Counted from the first letter of the stretch, positions 33,288 through 42,727 are shown. The stretch: 60,205 nucleotides of DNA from Halanaerobiaceae bacterium (GCA_003553485.1 PWEJ01000066.1:1-60205); one strand, 5' to 3'. The notes: a model not told the origin generated them from the letters alone. Program-made: numbers and translations.

Positions 33288-35561
33288 TTAGTCCTCCTCT
33301 AGAATGCTATCTTTATATCTCATTACCCCTTCAGCAATGGACTCAGCAGCTTTCCCCCGAAAGGAATCAGAACCCAGCAATTCTTCCTCTTCAGGATTAG
33401 AGAGAAAACCTATCTCCAGTAAGACCGCTGGCATTTCTGGCTCGCGAATAACAGTAAAGGTATCCGATTTAACGCCGCGATTGGTAAGCTCTAATTTATC
33501 AACCATGCTATCCTGCATAACTTGCGCTAACAAATAACTATCTGACTCTCTGCCTGGGGCATAATAGGTCTCTAAGCCTCCCACTGCTTCTCTGGAGGCA
33601 GCATTGGAATGTACACTTATAAAGAGCTCTGCCTTTGCCTGGTTGGCAATTTCCGCCCGGTCATATAAAGAGATAAACCTATCTTCTTCTCGAGTTAAAA
33701 TAATATCAAAACCCTCTTCCTCAAGTAAATCTGCCGCCTTTAAAGAAATATCAAGGGCCACTTCAGCCTCAGTGAGGCCACTGGGCCCAATGGCTCCTGG
33801 ATCAAAGCCACCGTGACCGGGATCAATAACTAAAATGTTATCAAATTCTGGTCTTTCCTCAGTAGCCAGGGCCACCATAATGTCATTTGAAGGGCTATCA
33901 GTAAGAATTTGATGGCTATAATAATCTTCCAGTTCAAAGACTACTCTAAGCTGTTCCTCTCCACCAGTAGTTATTATCCCCGTTCTGATATCCTTTACCA
34001 GACCTTCTGGCTCAGGAAGTTCTAACTCCTCTAGCTCATCATTTTCTAACTCTAAATCTTTAATATCTATGGCAATTCTATCAGGATGAGAAAATCTTCG
34101 AATTCTGTAGTCAGTCTCTCCAGATAAATTTACCCTTAGACCCATCATTCGATCCTGCTGACTTAGCTCAATATTCTGCAGCCTGTTTTCCAGAGCAATT
34201 CGATGTTGATATTTATCATCAGCTATTTTTTCTTGCTGCCAATCATACCCCGTGCTCTCTTTTAGTTCGGCAACCATCCTGACAGTTTGATTATCAAAAC
34301 GAGCCGTCCTAATCTCCGAAACCCGCTCATCATCAATAGCTAAGCTGCTGGCCATATCATCATCTCTAGAGGTATTTAACATATTTATTACCAGTCGGGG
34401 AGGATCAGTTAGAGAGAATATATCAGGACTAATTTCATTATTGGTTACAAAGGAAATCTCGCCTGGACTATAATCTAAATCCTGCACCACCGTCTGTTCT
34501 GCTGGCTCAAAGACCATGATATTATCCTCAGTCTCTTTAGCAATATCTAAATGGCTATCCTCCTTCAACTCCAAAACAACCCGTAAAACCACTGGATCCT
34601 CTTTAAATTGACTTAGTCTTACATCTTCTACATATTCATTGTCAGCTATATCTAAATCAACTTCACTTAACATTAAGTTTGGAATATCTATTACCATTCT
34701 CCTGGGATTATCCAGGACAGTAACATCCGGGTCTTCCAATGCAGCATTGGCTTCTATTTCTAAAAAATCATTTTCATCCCAATTTATGTTGACCAGCATC
34801 GGAAGGAAGTTAACTACCAGATTACCGCCTCTTTCTTCAATACCCCCATCTCTTCTATGGGGAATGGGATTTCTGCTGGATATGATAAATCTCAAACGAG
34901 CTTCATTGGCATCTTCCCTGACCCGGAGAGTGAAGTTTCTATCAGAAATATTATCCAAAAAATCATCGGCTAAAACTGCTTTATCCACCTCTATCTCAAT
35001 AGTATCGGGTTCATCGGTGGGGTTGATCCTGTAGGGTGTTATCTCATCCATATCGAGAACTAACTGCTGCTCTTCTGAACTCCAATAGGCCTCGTGTATT
35101 TTGGTTTCAGGTTGAAAGATATAATAGTTTTCCTCCTCTTCCTCCGTTAAGTAGCCAAAACCTCTAACCACTTCTTCCAGAGGAACATAGCCGGTTTCAT
35201 CAATTAATTGCGTCGGCACAGCAGAAGACTCGGTTGTGTCGTTGCTCTGATAATATGTACTATCGATCATCAATCTCAAGGTGTCTTCAGAGTTATTCAA
35301 AGTTATTGTCTCCAGGGCCTCCTGCCATTCCAGTTCCAGATCCAAAAGATCGGCCACTCCTCGAGCCTCTACAAGGATATGACCCTCTTCTTGTTCAGGA
35401 GATAATTGCTCTGTAACATCTTCACCATGATAATTTATAGTTATCTCTTCAGCCTGAAGAGTAACGGGGGTATTGAAAAGAAAAATAATCAATAGTAAAA
35501 AAACCGGTATAAGTAGAGTTATATTAATAGTGATAAGTTTATTTAGTCTGCCACCGGACAC
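33288..35561 (-). CDS. N-acetylmuramoyl-L-alanine amidase with AMIN domains
   Basis: A 757-residue exported cell wall hydrolase. A signal segment (about 8-36) is followed by a copper-amine-oxidase-like stalk domain (residues 40-150), several AMIN-type beta repeats (about 155-550) and a C-terminal Amidase_3 domain: DPGHGGFDPGAIG, LTREEDRFISLYDRAEIAN, FISVHSNAA and PAVLLEIGFLSNPEE, which give the zinc ligands His, Glu, His and the catalytic Glu. It cleaves the lactyl-peptide bond of peptidoglycan during division or remodelling. It is strongly acidic. The start is GTG at 35561 after AAAGGGGG. Confidence 0.93.
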   Translation of the reverse strand: MSGGRLNKLITINITLLIPVFLLLIIFLFNTPVTLQAEEITINYHGEDVTEQLSPEQEEGHILVEARGVADLLDLELEWQEALETITLNNSEDTLRLMIDSTYYQSNDTTESSAVPTQLIDETGYVPLEEVVRGFGYLTEEEEENYYIFQPETKIHEAYWSSEEQQLVLDMDEITPYRINPTDEPDTIEIEVDKAVLADDFLDNISDRNFTLRVREDANEARLRFIISSRNPIPHRRDGGIEERGGNLVVNFLPMLVNINWDENDFLEIEANAALEDPDVTVLDNPRRMVIDIPNLMLSEVDLDIADNEYVEDVRLSQFKEDPVVLRVVLELKEDSHLDIAKETEDNIMVFEPAEQTVVQDLDYSPGEISFVTNNEISPDIFSLTDPPRLVINMLNTSRDDDMASSLAIDDERVSEIRTARFDNQTVRMVAELKESTGYDWQQEKIADDKYQHRIALENRLQNIELSQQDRMMGLRVNLSGETDYRIRRFSHPDRIAIDIKDLELENDELEELELPEPEGLVKDIRTGIITTGGEEQLRVVFELEDYYSHQILTDSPSNDIMVALATEERPEFDNILVIDPGHGGFDPGAIGPSGLTEAEVALDISLKAADLLEEEGFDIILTREEDRFISLYDRAEIANQAKAELFISVHSNAASREAVGGLETYYAPGRESDSYLLAQVMQDSMVDKLELTNRGVKSDTFTVIREPEMPAVLLEIGFLSNPEEEELLGSDSFRGKAAESIAEGVMRYKDSILEED

Positions 35562-35643
35562 AACAGAACCCCCTTTCTACCATAGCAATTAATTATCAAG
35601 TACCAAGTCCGAATTGATAATTTTACTAATGATTTTTAATCTT

Positions 35644-36096
35644 TTAGATATATAAATCAAGCAGTAGACCCCTTATTTCATCTATTTTCCGGACTACTTC
35701 CAATACATCGGCCTGGTCCTGGACAAATTTCTCCTGCAATTCAGCTAAATTCTGATTTATTTTTTCGATTGTAGTATAAGTCTTTAGATTACCACTACTA
35801 TCCCAACTAAAGGATTGGCGAGCTCGGGCAAATTCTTTTTGCACCAGACGCAAAAAGTCTTTAACTCTTCTTTTATACTCCAAAAGATCTTCTTTTTCCA
35901 TAGTTTTTTTCAGTTTTTCTCCATACTGGTCCACATAAAACAATAAATCATCCAGTTTTTCCCTTACTATCTCTTTATCTATCGATTCTAATTGATTTTG
36001 AAAGTCAGTTGTTATCTTTTCCGCTGAATTAACGGGTTTGTCTGCTGAAGAAGGCGCTTTTTTCCCTTTAATAAAATCATTACCATCAATTCTCAT
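35644..36096 (-). CDS. yaaR: YaaR family protein (DUF327)
   Basis: A 150-residue soluble, mostly helical protein. The DUF327 pattern is clear: FQNQLESIDKEIVREKLDDLLFYVDQYGEKL, EDLLEYKRRVKDFLRLVQKEFARARQSFSWDSSGNLKTYTTIEKIN, ending VVRKIDEIRGLLLDLYI. The family is common in Bacillota and its function is not established. GGGGAAGGA precedes the ATG. It is separated by 82 bases from the amidase and by 180 bases from the ankyrin gene; the latter gap is AT-rich with no visible feature. Confidence 0.85.
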   Translation of the reverse strand: MRIDGNDFIKGKKAPSSADKPVNSAEKITTDFQNQLESIDKEIVREKLDDLLFYVDQYGEKLKKTMEKEDLLEYKRRVKDFLRLVQKEFARARQSFSWDSSGNLKTYTTIEKINQNLAELQEKFVQDQADVLEVVRKIDEIRGLLLDLYI

Positions 36097-36276
36097 AATA
36101 AATTATCCTTCCCCAATTTAATAATAGTCATTAATTATCATGTTACTATATATATTTCAAGACTGTTCAGATTATTCCTTCTCAAAACGCTGAAAAAACA
36201 AGCGATTATAGGGGTTTATCTTTAATATCAGGACCAATTACCTGTCAATTAAATCAACATTGGAATTTTAAGACTG

Positions 36277-37983
36277 TCAATCGGTCAAGCGAAGGTTAAA
36301 TTCTTCCGCTCTTTCATTATATTCCTGGGCAAATTCATTAAACTCGCTAACTTCCTGCCTGACATCAATTATTTCCCAGGCTTTAAGTGCTCCGAAGATC
36401 AATAAATAGGGCAGAGCTTCTTCTGTGCTATCCCTGGTAACAGCCATACCTAAAGAGACAGCTTCCCCGGCTAAAAATAAAGCTCCTTTTGGCCACCATT
36501 TTTCTGCATAGGCATGACCCAGAGAGGGAATTACCAGACTTCTTAGAGAGGCTTCAGTTTGTGATTTTTTTGTTATCAAGTCTAATTTATCAGCTTCTGG
36601 CTCCAGGTATTGCAATTCCCAGTAGGCTTCAGTGCCAAAAAGAGCCTGGTTTTCCTCCAGATAATCAATAACTTTTTTGCCGGCAGTATCCCGGATTTGA
36701 GGGTCTGCACCTGCCTCTAAGAGAGTAAAAATAACCTTCTGGTTATCCGTATTGCGAGCCGCCAGCATTAACGGGGTCTTCCCTCTTTCAGTATCATCGG
36801 GATTTATACGGGCTCCAGAATCTATTAAATCTTTAAAAATTTGCTCGTCATTACTATTTTGAGCAGCTAAGAGTAAAGGAGAATATTTATTATCATTGAG
36901 AAGATTTGGATCAGCGCCCTCGGTCAACAAAAATTTAACCATCCTCGCCGAAGGTCTTCTTTGCTGCAGTGATAAATGCAGGACTGTATTGTTGTTTTTG
37001 TCCTGTTGGTTAATGTATAGTCCAAGTTCTAAGAGCTTGCTAAGTTTATTTTCAGAAGAATTGTTTAATACTGCCAGGTGTAGAGCGCCCTGATCATCTT
37101 TATTTTTAGCTGTTATATCTGCACCTTCTTCGGCTAAAAATCTAATGATATCCCGGTTTTCATTATGTGCTGCTGCATGTAAGAAGGCTGTTTTCCCTTT
37201 CTGGTCCTGATATTCTAAATCAGCTCCAGCGGCTATTAATTCAGCTAAAGATCTGGTATTTCTATTGTTAGCTGCTGCTAACATTAAAGGGGTGACCCCA
37301 TCATTATCGGTAATATTTGGCCGAGCCCCCTCATCTAACAGGTATTTAACTATTCTATCCTGCCCTTTTTGAGCTGCTATATGGAGAGGGGCCTGCCCCT
37401 TATTATCTTTAATATTGACCGATGCTCCTGCTCTAACCACCGACCTGATCTGATCTATGCCACTATCTTTGATGAGCAGATGATGAAGAATAGTCTGACC
37501 CTTTCTATCTCTCTGGTCAACTCTAGCACCACTTCTCAGCAACAGAGAAAATTTTTCCTCAGAACTGCTGGTTAAGGCCGCCATCAAAGGAGTCTGACCC
37601 TCATCAGTTGTAATATTAACAGCAGCTCCCTTATCAATCAGTCGCCGCAGTACAGCTGGATTACTGTTATATCTGGCTGCATAGTATAAAGCCGTTTTAC
37701 CTCTATTATCCCTTGCCTCCATAATAGCTCCATAATCTAAAAGCAGGGTCATTACATAGGCTTCCCTATTTTCTTTAGCAGCTAACATCAAAGGGGTCTG
37801 ACCACGATCAGTACGCCGATTAACTTCAGCTCCCTCTTTTAAAGCAGTCTGGATCTCCTCAACAGTACCTTTTTGGACTATAGTGAAAAAATCCTTGGTC
37901 TCTGCGGCAGAAATAATGTATGAGTTTCCCCCCACTAAAATTATCAGCAATAATAAAACAATCAATGTTTTTTTGCCTTTCAT
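36277..37983 (-). CDS. Exported ankyrin-repeat protein with C-terminal membrane region
   Basis: A 568-residue protein. Residues 1-27 are a signal segment ending ISAAE. Residues about 28-445 hold eleven or twelve ankyrin repeats, each marked by a G-x-TPLMLAA-like turn (GQTPLMLAAKEN, GKTALYYAA, GQAPLHIAAQKG, GVTPLMLAAANN, GKTPLMLAARNT). Residues about 475-540 contain LVIPSLGHAYAEKWWPKGALFLAGEAVSLGM and a further hydrophobic segment, recalling DUF5683-like membrane modules. It is likely an envelope scaffold; the binding partner is unknown. GAGGAGGAAGGA precedes the ATG. It appears monocistronic. Confidence 0.85.
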   Translation of the reverse strand: MKGKKTLIVLLLLIILVGGNSYIISAAETKDFFTIVQKGTVEEIQTALKEGAEVNRRTDRGQTPLMLAAKENREAYVMTLLLDYGAIMEARDNRGKTALYYAARYNSNPAVLRRLIDKGAAVNITTDEGQTPLMAALTSSSEEKFSLLLRSGARVDQRDRKGQTILHHLLIKDSGIDQIRSVVRAGASVNIKDNKGQAPLHIAAQKGQDRIVKYLLDEGARPNITDNDGVTPLMLAAANNRNTRSLAELIAAGADLEYQDQKGKTAFLHAAAHNENRDIIRFLAEEGADITAKNKDDQGALHLAVLNNSSENKLSKLLELGLYINQQDKNNNTVLHLSLQQRRPSARMVKFLLTEGADPNLLNDNKYSPLLLAAQNSNDEQIFKDLIDSGARINPDDTERGKTPLMLAARNTDNQKVIFTLLEAGADPQIRDTAGKKVIDYLEENQALFGTEAYWELQYLEPEADKLDLITKKSQTEASLRSLVIPSLGHAYAEKWWPKGALFLAGEAVSLGMAVTRDSTEEALPYLLIFGALKAWEIIDVRQEVSEFNEFAQEYNERAEEFNLRLTD

Positions 37984-38225
37984 TGATCCTTCCTCCTCAT
38001 CTTCTGCTTATGGATTAATTTAAATATTACTCCTGGTATTATTATATCTTACTAGCAATTATTTCACAATCTAATTTACCCTGCCAGACTAAAATATTTA
38101 GCTAATATCTTTTTATTAACAGGTTATTTATCTTTTAGAGAGAATTAATATACTAAAACCCTTAGATTTTGAGCAATTAATATTGCAATTATAGATTATA
38201 ATTATAAACTCAGGAGGTTTTATTT

Positions 38226-39239
38226 ATTAATCCTAAATTTTCAGGCCTGAAATCGCCCCAAAAGCATACCGGCTCTAAACCCCAGGTAATTGTCAGCAGA
38301 TGTTTAGGTTTTAAAGCCTGTCGTTATGATGGCCAAAAAATTATCTGCCCCAGCATTAAACTTTTAAAGAATTGGCTGGCCTATATTCCTGTTTGTCCTG
38401 AGAGTGATATTGGTCTATCTACTCCCAGAGCAAAATTAAAGTTATATAAAACTGCCCAAAAAGAAATATTAGTTAAGAAAGCAATGAGCAATAGTTTTTA
38501 TCAGCAGCAACTAAAGTCAAAGAGCAGAGAATATTTAAGGGCTAATGCTAAAGCCAGCGGTTTTATTCTCAAGGAAAAATCACCTTCCTGCGGACTGGAG
38601 CAGTGCAAATACTATTTGCCGGCAAAAGAAAAACTGCAGGGACGTACAGCGGGAATTTTACCGCGAGAAATAAAAAAACACTTCATTCATAGTTTTATCA
38701 TCACCGAAGAGGGTTTAACTGACTCAAGAGCTCTTTATTACTTTTTGTTGAAAGTCTTCACCTGGCAGCGGTGGTTGGAGGTAAAAAATAATTTTTCTAT
38801 AGCCAGGTTGCAAAAATTTCAAGCCTATCACAAACTTTTATTTTTGGGCTTTAATCGCCAGATTGTAGACCAGATGGGTAAATTAATTGCCCAACAAAAA
38901 AAATACTCCCCTGCCGTGATAATAAATCGCTTTGAAGACCTACTATTAAGGATATTTCAGTTTAATTTAAGCAGACCCCGCTGGAATAATGTTATCCTCC
39001 ATGGTTTTGGGCATCTGTCCGATTATTTATCAGCTAAATCTAAAGAAAATTTTCTAAATAAATTAGCTAAATTCAGGGAAGGAAAGCTCAATTTCTGGCC
39101 TCTTCATCACTGGTTAGCTGACAGAGCAGCCCAATACGAAGTTAACTATCTTACTCAACAATTTTTTCTTTTCCCTTACCCCAGGGAAATCAATCTCGCT
39201 TTAGAGCAAATCAATAAACTGCCTGACCCCTTCGCCTGA
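38226..39239 (+). CDS. DUF523/DUF1722 (YbgA-like) protein, apparently starting at AUU
   Basis: About 337 residues. The N-terminal DUF523 part has VIVSRCLGFKACRYDGQ, PVCPESDIGLSTPRAKL and LKEKSPSCG; the C-terminal DUF1722 part has LQKFQAYHKLLFLGFNRQ and LHGFGHLSDYLS. The first in-frame ATG is at 38484, but the reading frame is open and clearly DUF523-like for 86 codons before it. That stretch has no ATG, GTG or TTG. AGGAGG (38212-38217) lies exactly eight bases before an ATT at 38226, the best initiator. A TAA at 38205 closes the frame upstream. The DUF523 cysteines suggest metal or thiol chemistry; no function is established. Confidence 0.75.
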   Translation: MNPKFSGLKSPQKHTGSKPQVIVSRCLGFKACRYDGQKIICPSIKLLKNWLAYIPVCPESDIGLSTPRAKLKLYKTAQKEILVKKAMSNSFYQQQLKSKSREYLRANAKASGFILKEKSPSCGLEQCKYYLPAKEKLQGRTAGILPREIKKHFIHSFIITEEGLTDSRALYYFLLKVFTWQRWLEVKNNFSIARLQKFQAYHKLLFLGFNRQIVDQMGKLIAQQKKYSPAVIINRFEDLLLRIFQFNLSRPRWNNVILHGFGHLSDYLSAKSKENFLNKLAKFREGKLNFWPLHHWLADRAAQYEVNYLTQQFFLFPYPREINLALEQINKLPDPFA

Positions 39240-39270
39240 ATAAAAAAACCGGCCAGATTTCTGGCCGGTT
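39240..39270 (-). terminator. Terminator of the sodium symporter gene
   Basis: AACCGGCCAGA (39247-39257) and TCTGGCCGGTT (39260-39270) form an 11-bp stem. On the minus strand it is followed by TTTTTTTA. It may also help stop the plus-strand gene ending at 39239. Confidence 0.85.
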
Positions 39271-39288
39271 AATCTTACTATTTCCATT
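39270..39288. repeat. Left arm of a 19-bp perfect inverted repeat around the symporter gene
   Basis: TAATCTTACTATTTCCATT here is the exact reverse complement of 40740-40758. The two arms bracket the symporter gene, one after its terminator stem and one just upstream of its ribosome site. Confidence 0.85.
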
Positions 39289-39358
39289 TCCATTTTTAAA
39301 TTACTTGATTTACACTTAGTTTATTTCTGCTAAATACTCAGTATTGATAAGCCTAAAT

Positions 39359-40711
39359 TTAGCCAATAAATACAGTGTAAAGATTTACACTTATTATAAC
39401 GGCTATAGCTATCGGAACTACATACTTGATTAAAGGGTCAAACCAATCGCCAACAAAAATCTTACCCTCTACTTCATTGGCTTTATCCCTTAATTTTCGG
39501 GCTGTATAGACATGGCCAGCAAAAACAGCTGTTAATAAACCACCTAATGGCAGGAAGATACTATCGGCAAAGAAATCATAGGTATCAAGAATATCCATGC
39601 CGAAAAACTCAAATCCATCCCAGGGGCCATAACCTAAGACCGGTGGTATACCAGTTAGGAATATAACTACGCCCATAAAAATAGCTGCTTTTTTTCTTGC
39701 CCAGTTATGCTCGTCAACTATCCAGGCCACAACGACCTCAAGCAGAGATATAGAAGAGGTCAAGGCTGAGATAGAAAGCATGACGAAGAAAACAAAACCA
39801 AAGAAAGATCCCAGCGGCATTTCAGAAAAAACAGCTGGCAGAGTAACAAAGGTCAGTCCAGGACCAGTGGCAGGGTCAAGTCCAAGGGCAAAGACAGCCG
39901 GGAAGATAGCAAATCCTGCCATGATAGCAATTAAAGTATCCAGACCCACTACCCAGGCAGCATTGTCACCAATGTTTTCATCTTTAGAAAGATAACTACC
40001 ATAGGTAATTATAGCTCCCATACCAAGACTTAAGGTGAAGAAAGCCTGGCCTATGGCATCATTGAGAGTGCCTATACCTACTTCTCCAAAGTCTGGGGCT
40101 AGATAAAAGGATAGACCTTCAGCCGCCCCTTCTAAGGTAACTGATCTAAAAATCAGGATAACAAGCAGAACAAACAAGATAGGCATTAATGTTTTAACAG
40201 CTTTTTGAATACCCTTAACTACCCCTGCAGCAATAACAGCAGCGGTCATAAACATAAATATAGCATGATAAAATATCGGCAATCCCACGCTAGAAATATG
40301 TTCGCCAAATAAAGCTTCATAATCTGCTCCTGCAGCTAAGCCAGTTATCGACTCCACCATATAATGAAGTGACCAGCCAGCTACTACTGAATAAAAACTC
40401 AAGATAACAAAACCTGTCAAAACACCAAGACCACCTACTAAATACCAGGAAGTATCTTCGGCTAATTTCTTAAAGGCACCAACGGGATTGCGTTGAGTAA
40501 CTTTACCCATGGTCATTTCAGTAACCATAACAGGGTATCCAATAAGAATAATTGCGATTAAATAAATAAGAAGAAAAGCTGCTCCACCCTGAGTACCGGT
40601 TACATAAGGAAAGCGCCAGATGTTTCCCAGACCAACAGCCGAACCAGCTGCTGCTAAAATAAAGCCTAAACGAGTAGACCAATGTTCACGTTGCTGCAAA
40701 TCTTTTTTCAT
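39359..40711 (-). CDS. Sodium-dependent transporter, neurotransmitter:sodium symporter (SNF) family
   Basis: A 450-residue carrier with about eleven membrane helices. The family signature opens it: WSTRLGFILAAAGSAVGLGNIWRFPYVTGTQGGAAFLLIYL, containing the unwound part of helix 1 that binds Na+ and substrate. SLGMGAIITYGSYL and SISALTSSISLLEVVVAW (helices 6 and 8 region) follow. Bacterial members import amino acids with sodium. The specific substrate is not evident. GAGGAGGAAGGAG precedes the ATG, and the gene is alone in its unit. Confidence 0.93.
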   Translation of the reverse strand: MKKDLQQREHWSTRLGFILAAAGSAVGLGNIWRFPYVTGTQGGAAFLLIYLIAIILIGYPVMVTEMTMGKVTQRNPVGAFKKLAEDTSWYLVGGLGVLTGFVILSFYSVVAGWSLHYMVESITGLAAGADYEALFGEHISSVGLPIFYHAIFMFMTAAVIAAGVVKGIQKAVKTLMPILFVLLVILIFRSVTLEGAAEGLSFYLAPDFGEVGIGTLNDAIGQAFFTLSLGMGAIITYGSYLSKDENIGDNAAWVVGLDTLIAIMAGFAIFPAVFALGLDPATGPGLTFVTLPAVFSEMPLGSFFGFVFFVMLSISALTSSISLLEVVVAWIVDEHNWARKKAAIFMGVVIFLTGIPPVLGYGPWDGFEFFGMDILDTYDFFADSIFLPLGGLLTAVFAGHVYTARKLRDKANEVEGKIFVGDWFDPLIKYVVPIAIAVIISVNLYTVFIG

Positions 40712-40739
40712 ACTCCTTCCTCCTCACTTTAGGAATTTA

Positions 40740-40758
40740 AATGGAAATAGTAAGATTA
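40740..40758. repeat. Right arm of the 19-bp inverted repeat
   Basis: AATGGAAATAGTAAGATTA mirrors 39270-39288 exactly. It lies about 30 bases upstream of the symporter start codon, where an operator would be. Confidence 0.85.
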
Positions 40759-40858
40759 CCTTAAATTATAAAACTTATAGATTATAATGTCAAGCAATTA
40801 TTATATTTATCACGATATTTTGGTAAATATTCTTACTATTCGTTGTAGTTATCACTTT

Positions 40859-41320
40859 TTATTTTAATTCAGCAATAATTTCAGAAAAATCCGGGACTTC
40901 TTTAATGGGATATACTTTACTAAACTGTACTATGCCATCTTCATCAATGATTATATTAGCTCTTTCTGAAAAACCTTCCGCAGAACGAAACAGACCAAAT
41001 TTTTTTGCCACCTCTCCATGAGGCCAAAAATCAGCCAATAAATCAGTATCTTCAATCTCTATTTTCTCGGCCCAGGCTTTTTTGCTGGGAACACTATCTA
41101 CACTAATGCCAAAGGCCACTGTATTTCTCTTTTTAAACTCTAATAAATTTTGTTCCAATAATTCCATCTGGGTTTGACAGACTCCAGTCCAGGCTAAAGG
41201 ATGGAAAGACAGAAGTATTTTCTGGCCCTGATAATCAGAGAGCTGTAATTTCTCTCCCTGATGGTTTTTCAGAGCAAAATCGGGAGCCTCAGTACCTGGT
41301 TCAATAGCTTTATCCGTCAC
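40859..41320 (-). CDS. Peroxiredoxin (AhpC/TSA family)
   Basis: A 153-residue thiol peroxidase. The peroxidatic motif is FHPLAWTGVCQTQM with Cys48 and Thr45; APDFALKNHQGEKLQLSDYQG precedes it and FGISVDSVPSKKAWAE follows. No obvious resolving cysteine is seen elsewhere, so it may be a one-Cys form reduced by a partner thiol. It removes peroxides in the cytoplasm. The start is GTG at 41320, eight bases after AGGAGG, which is encoded by the last codons of the threonine aldolase gene; the gap between genes is one base. Confidence 0.9.
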   Translation of the reverse strand: MTDKAIEPGTEAPDFALKNHQGEKLQLSDYQGQKILLSFHPLAWTGVCQTQMELLEQNLLEFKKRNTVAFGISVDSVPSKKAWAEKIEIEDTDLLADFWPHGEVAKKFGLFRSAEGFSERANIIIDEDGIVQFSKVYPIKEVPDFSEIIAELK

Positions 41321-41321
41321 T

Positions 41322-42374
41322 TTATTCACCTCCTCTGCTAAATATATTGTCTAATCTTTCAGCAAATTGGTCAATATGCTTTTCTTCCAGGTCACGATGG
41401 GTGAGAAGTCTTAGTTTGCTGTCATGAAGTTTATTGCATAAAACACCGACTTCTGCAAGTTTTTGCTCCAACCAGCCAGCTCCTTTACTACCGGTGTATT
41501 CTAACATCACAAAATTAGTTGCCTGATTGGCCAGACCAAGGTCTTCGTCGGGGAAATCCCTGATAATTTCAGCTAATTTAACTGCCAATTGATGGTCTTT
41601 TTGCAGTTCTTCTCTGTTTTCCAGGGCCACCAAACCGGCTGCTGCTATCACTCCTACCTGTCTTAAGCCCCCTCCTAAAAGTTTCCTGTTTTTTCTAGCT
41701 CTTTCGATAAAATCCTTACTGCCTGTTAATAAAGAACCCATGGGCGCACCTAATCCCTTGGAAAGACAGAACATAATAGAATCGCAGTCCTTTACTAATT
41801 CAGCAGGAGGAACATCTAATGCTAGAGAAGCATTAAAAATCCTTGCTCCATCAAGGTGTACTGGAATTCCCTTCTCCCGGGCAACCTCACAACAGGCCCT
41901 TAATCTATTTTTAGCAACAGGTAATCCGCCAGAGCGATTATGAGTATTCTCTAAACATAAAAGGCCTGTAACTGGAAAATGAATATTATCTCCCCTAATA
42001 GCTTCTCTAATATCTTCAGGCTCTGGACAGCCCTCTTCATCCGGTAAAATCCTGGCCTGAACTCCACTTAATTTCGCCAGACCAGCAACTTCATAATAAA
42101 AGATATGGCTATCTGCCCCCAGAATCACCTCTTCTCCTGGCGTTGTATGGGTCAACACTGCAGCCTGATTTGCCATAGTGCCACTGGGAAAAAATAAAGC
42201 CGCTTCTTTATCCAAAAGTTTAGCCGCCCTTTTTTCCAGTTCCTTTACAGTAGGGTCTTCCTGATAAACATCATCACCTACCTCAGCCTCGGCCATGGCT
42301 TTTCTCATACCGGCATCGGGCCTGGTCACTGTATCACTGCGCAGATCAATAATTTCTTCCACTGCTATTGCCAA
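41322..42374 (-). CDS. ltaE: Low-specificity L-threonine aldolase
   Basis: A 350-residue PLP enzyme cleaving threonine or allo-threonine to glycine and acetaldehyde. Motifs: IDLRSDTVTRPDAGMRKAMAEAEVGDDVYQEDPTV, FFPSGTMANQAAVLTH, GADSHIFYYE, LENTHNRSGG, VHLDGARIFNA (PLP-binding Asp) and the Schiff-base lysine in FCLSKGLGAPMGS. The start is TTG at 42374 with GGGAGG about eight bases upstream. It is cotranscribed with the peroxiredoxin. Confidence 0.94.
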   Translation of the reverse strand: MAIAVEEIIDLRSDTVTRPDAGMRKAMAEAEVGDDVYQEDPTVKELEKRAAKLLDKEAALFFPSGTMANQAAVLTHTTPGEEVILGADSHIFYYEVAGLAKLSGVQARILPDEEGCPEPEDIREAIRGDNIHFPVTGLLCLENTHNRSGGLPVAKNRLRACCEVAREKGIPVHLDGARIFNASLALDVPPAELVKDCDSIMFCLSKGLGAPMGSLLTGSKDFIERARKNRKLLGGGLRQVGVIAAAGLVALENREELQKDHQLAVKLAEIIRDFPDEDLGLANQATNFVMLEYTGSKGAGWLEQKLAEVGVLCNKLHDSKLRLLTHRDLEEKHIDQFAERLDNIFSRGGE

Positions 42375-42400
42375 TTTAATTCCTCCCAGCTTATTTAATA

Positions 42401-42625
42401 TTAACTACAACTACTACAATTTGCAGAAGAACAACTATTTATATCACAACTTGAACTGTTAGTAGCTGAGCTGCCGCCTACCACTCCTATTCTGGCAAAA
42501 CTTTGATATACCTTTTCACTACCACATTGTTGACATTCTGGCACATAATCTTCTTTAGCAGCCAGGGTAAGCTTGATGTTGTAACTGTTTTGACATTCTT
42601 TACAATTATATTGATAAGTGGGCAT
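42401..42625 (-). CDS. FmdB family zinc-ribbon protein
   Basis: A 74-residue protein whose first half is the FmdB zinc ribbon: MPTYQYNCKEC, then CQQCGSEKVYQSFARI, giving CxxC...CxxC metal ligands. The tail is rich in Ser, Cys and Asn. The family is proposed to act in regulation; the role is unknown. GGGAGG precedes the ATG. It lies just upstream of the threonine aldolase and may share its transcript. Confidence 0.88.
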   Translation of the reverse strand: MPTYQYNCKECQNSYNIKLTLAAKEDYVPECQQCGSEKVYQSFARIGVVGGSSATNSSSCDINSCSSANCSSCS

Positions 42626-42727
42626 TTTAAAACCAACCTCCCTAAATATTTCCTTATATAAATTTTACTATTAAAAGCAGCAAGGTGTCAACTTAAAAAA
42701 TTGGCAATTTATTTTGAAAAATGTCGC

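Noticed and set aside
36277-37983. Ankyrin gene as a recently acquired eukaryotic-like effector
   Set aside because: Its composition matches the neighbours, it has a bacterial signal segment and membrane module, and there are no mobile elements nearby.
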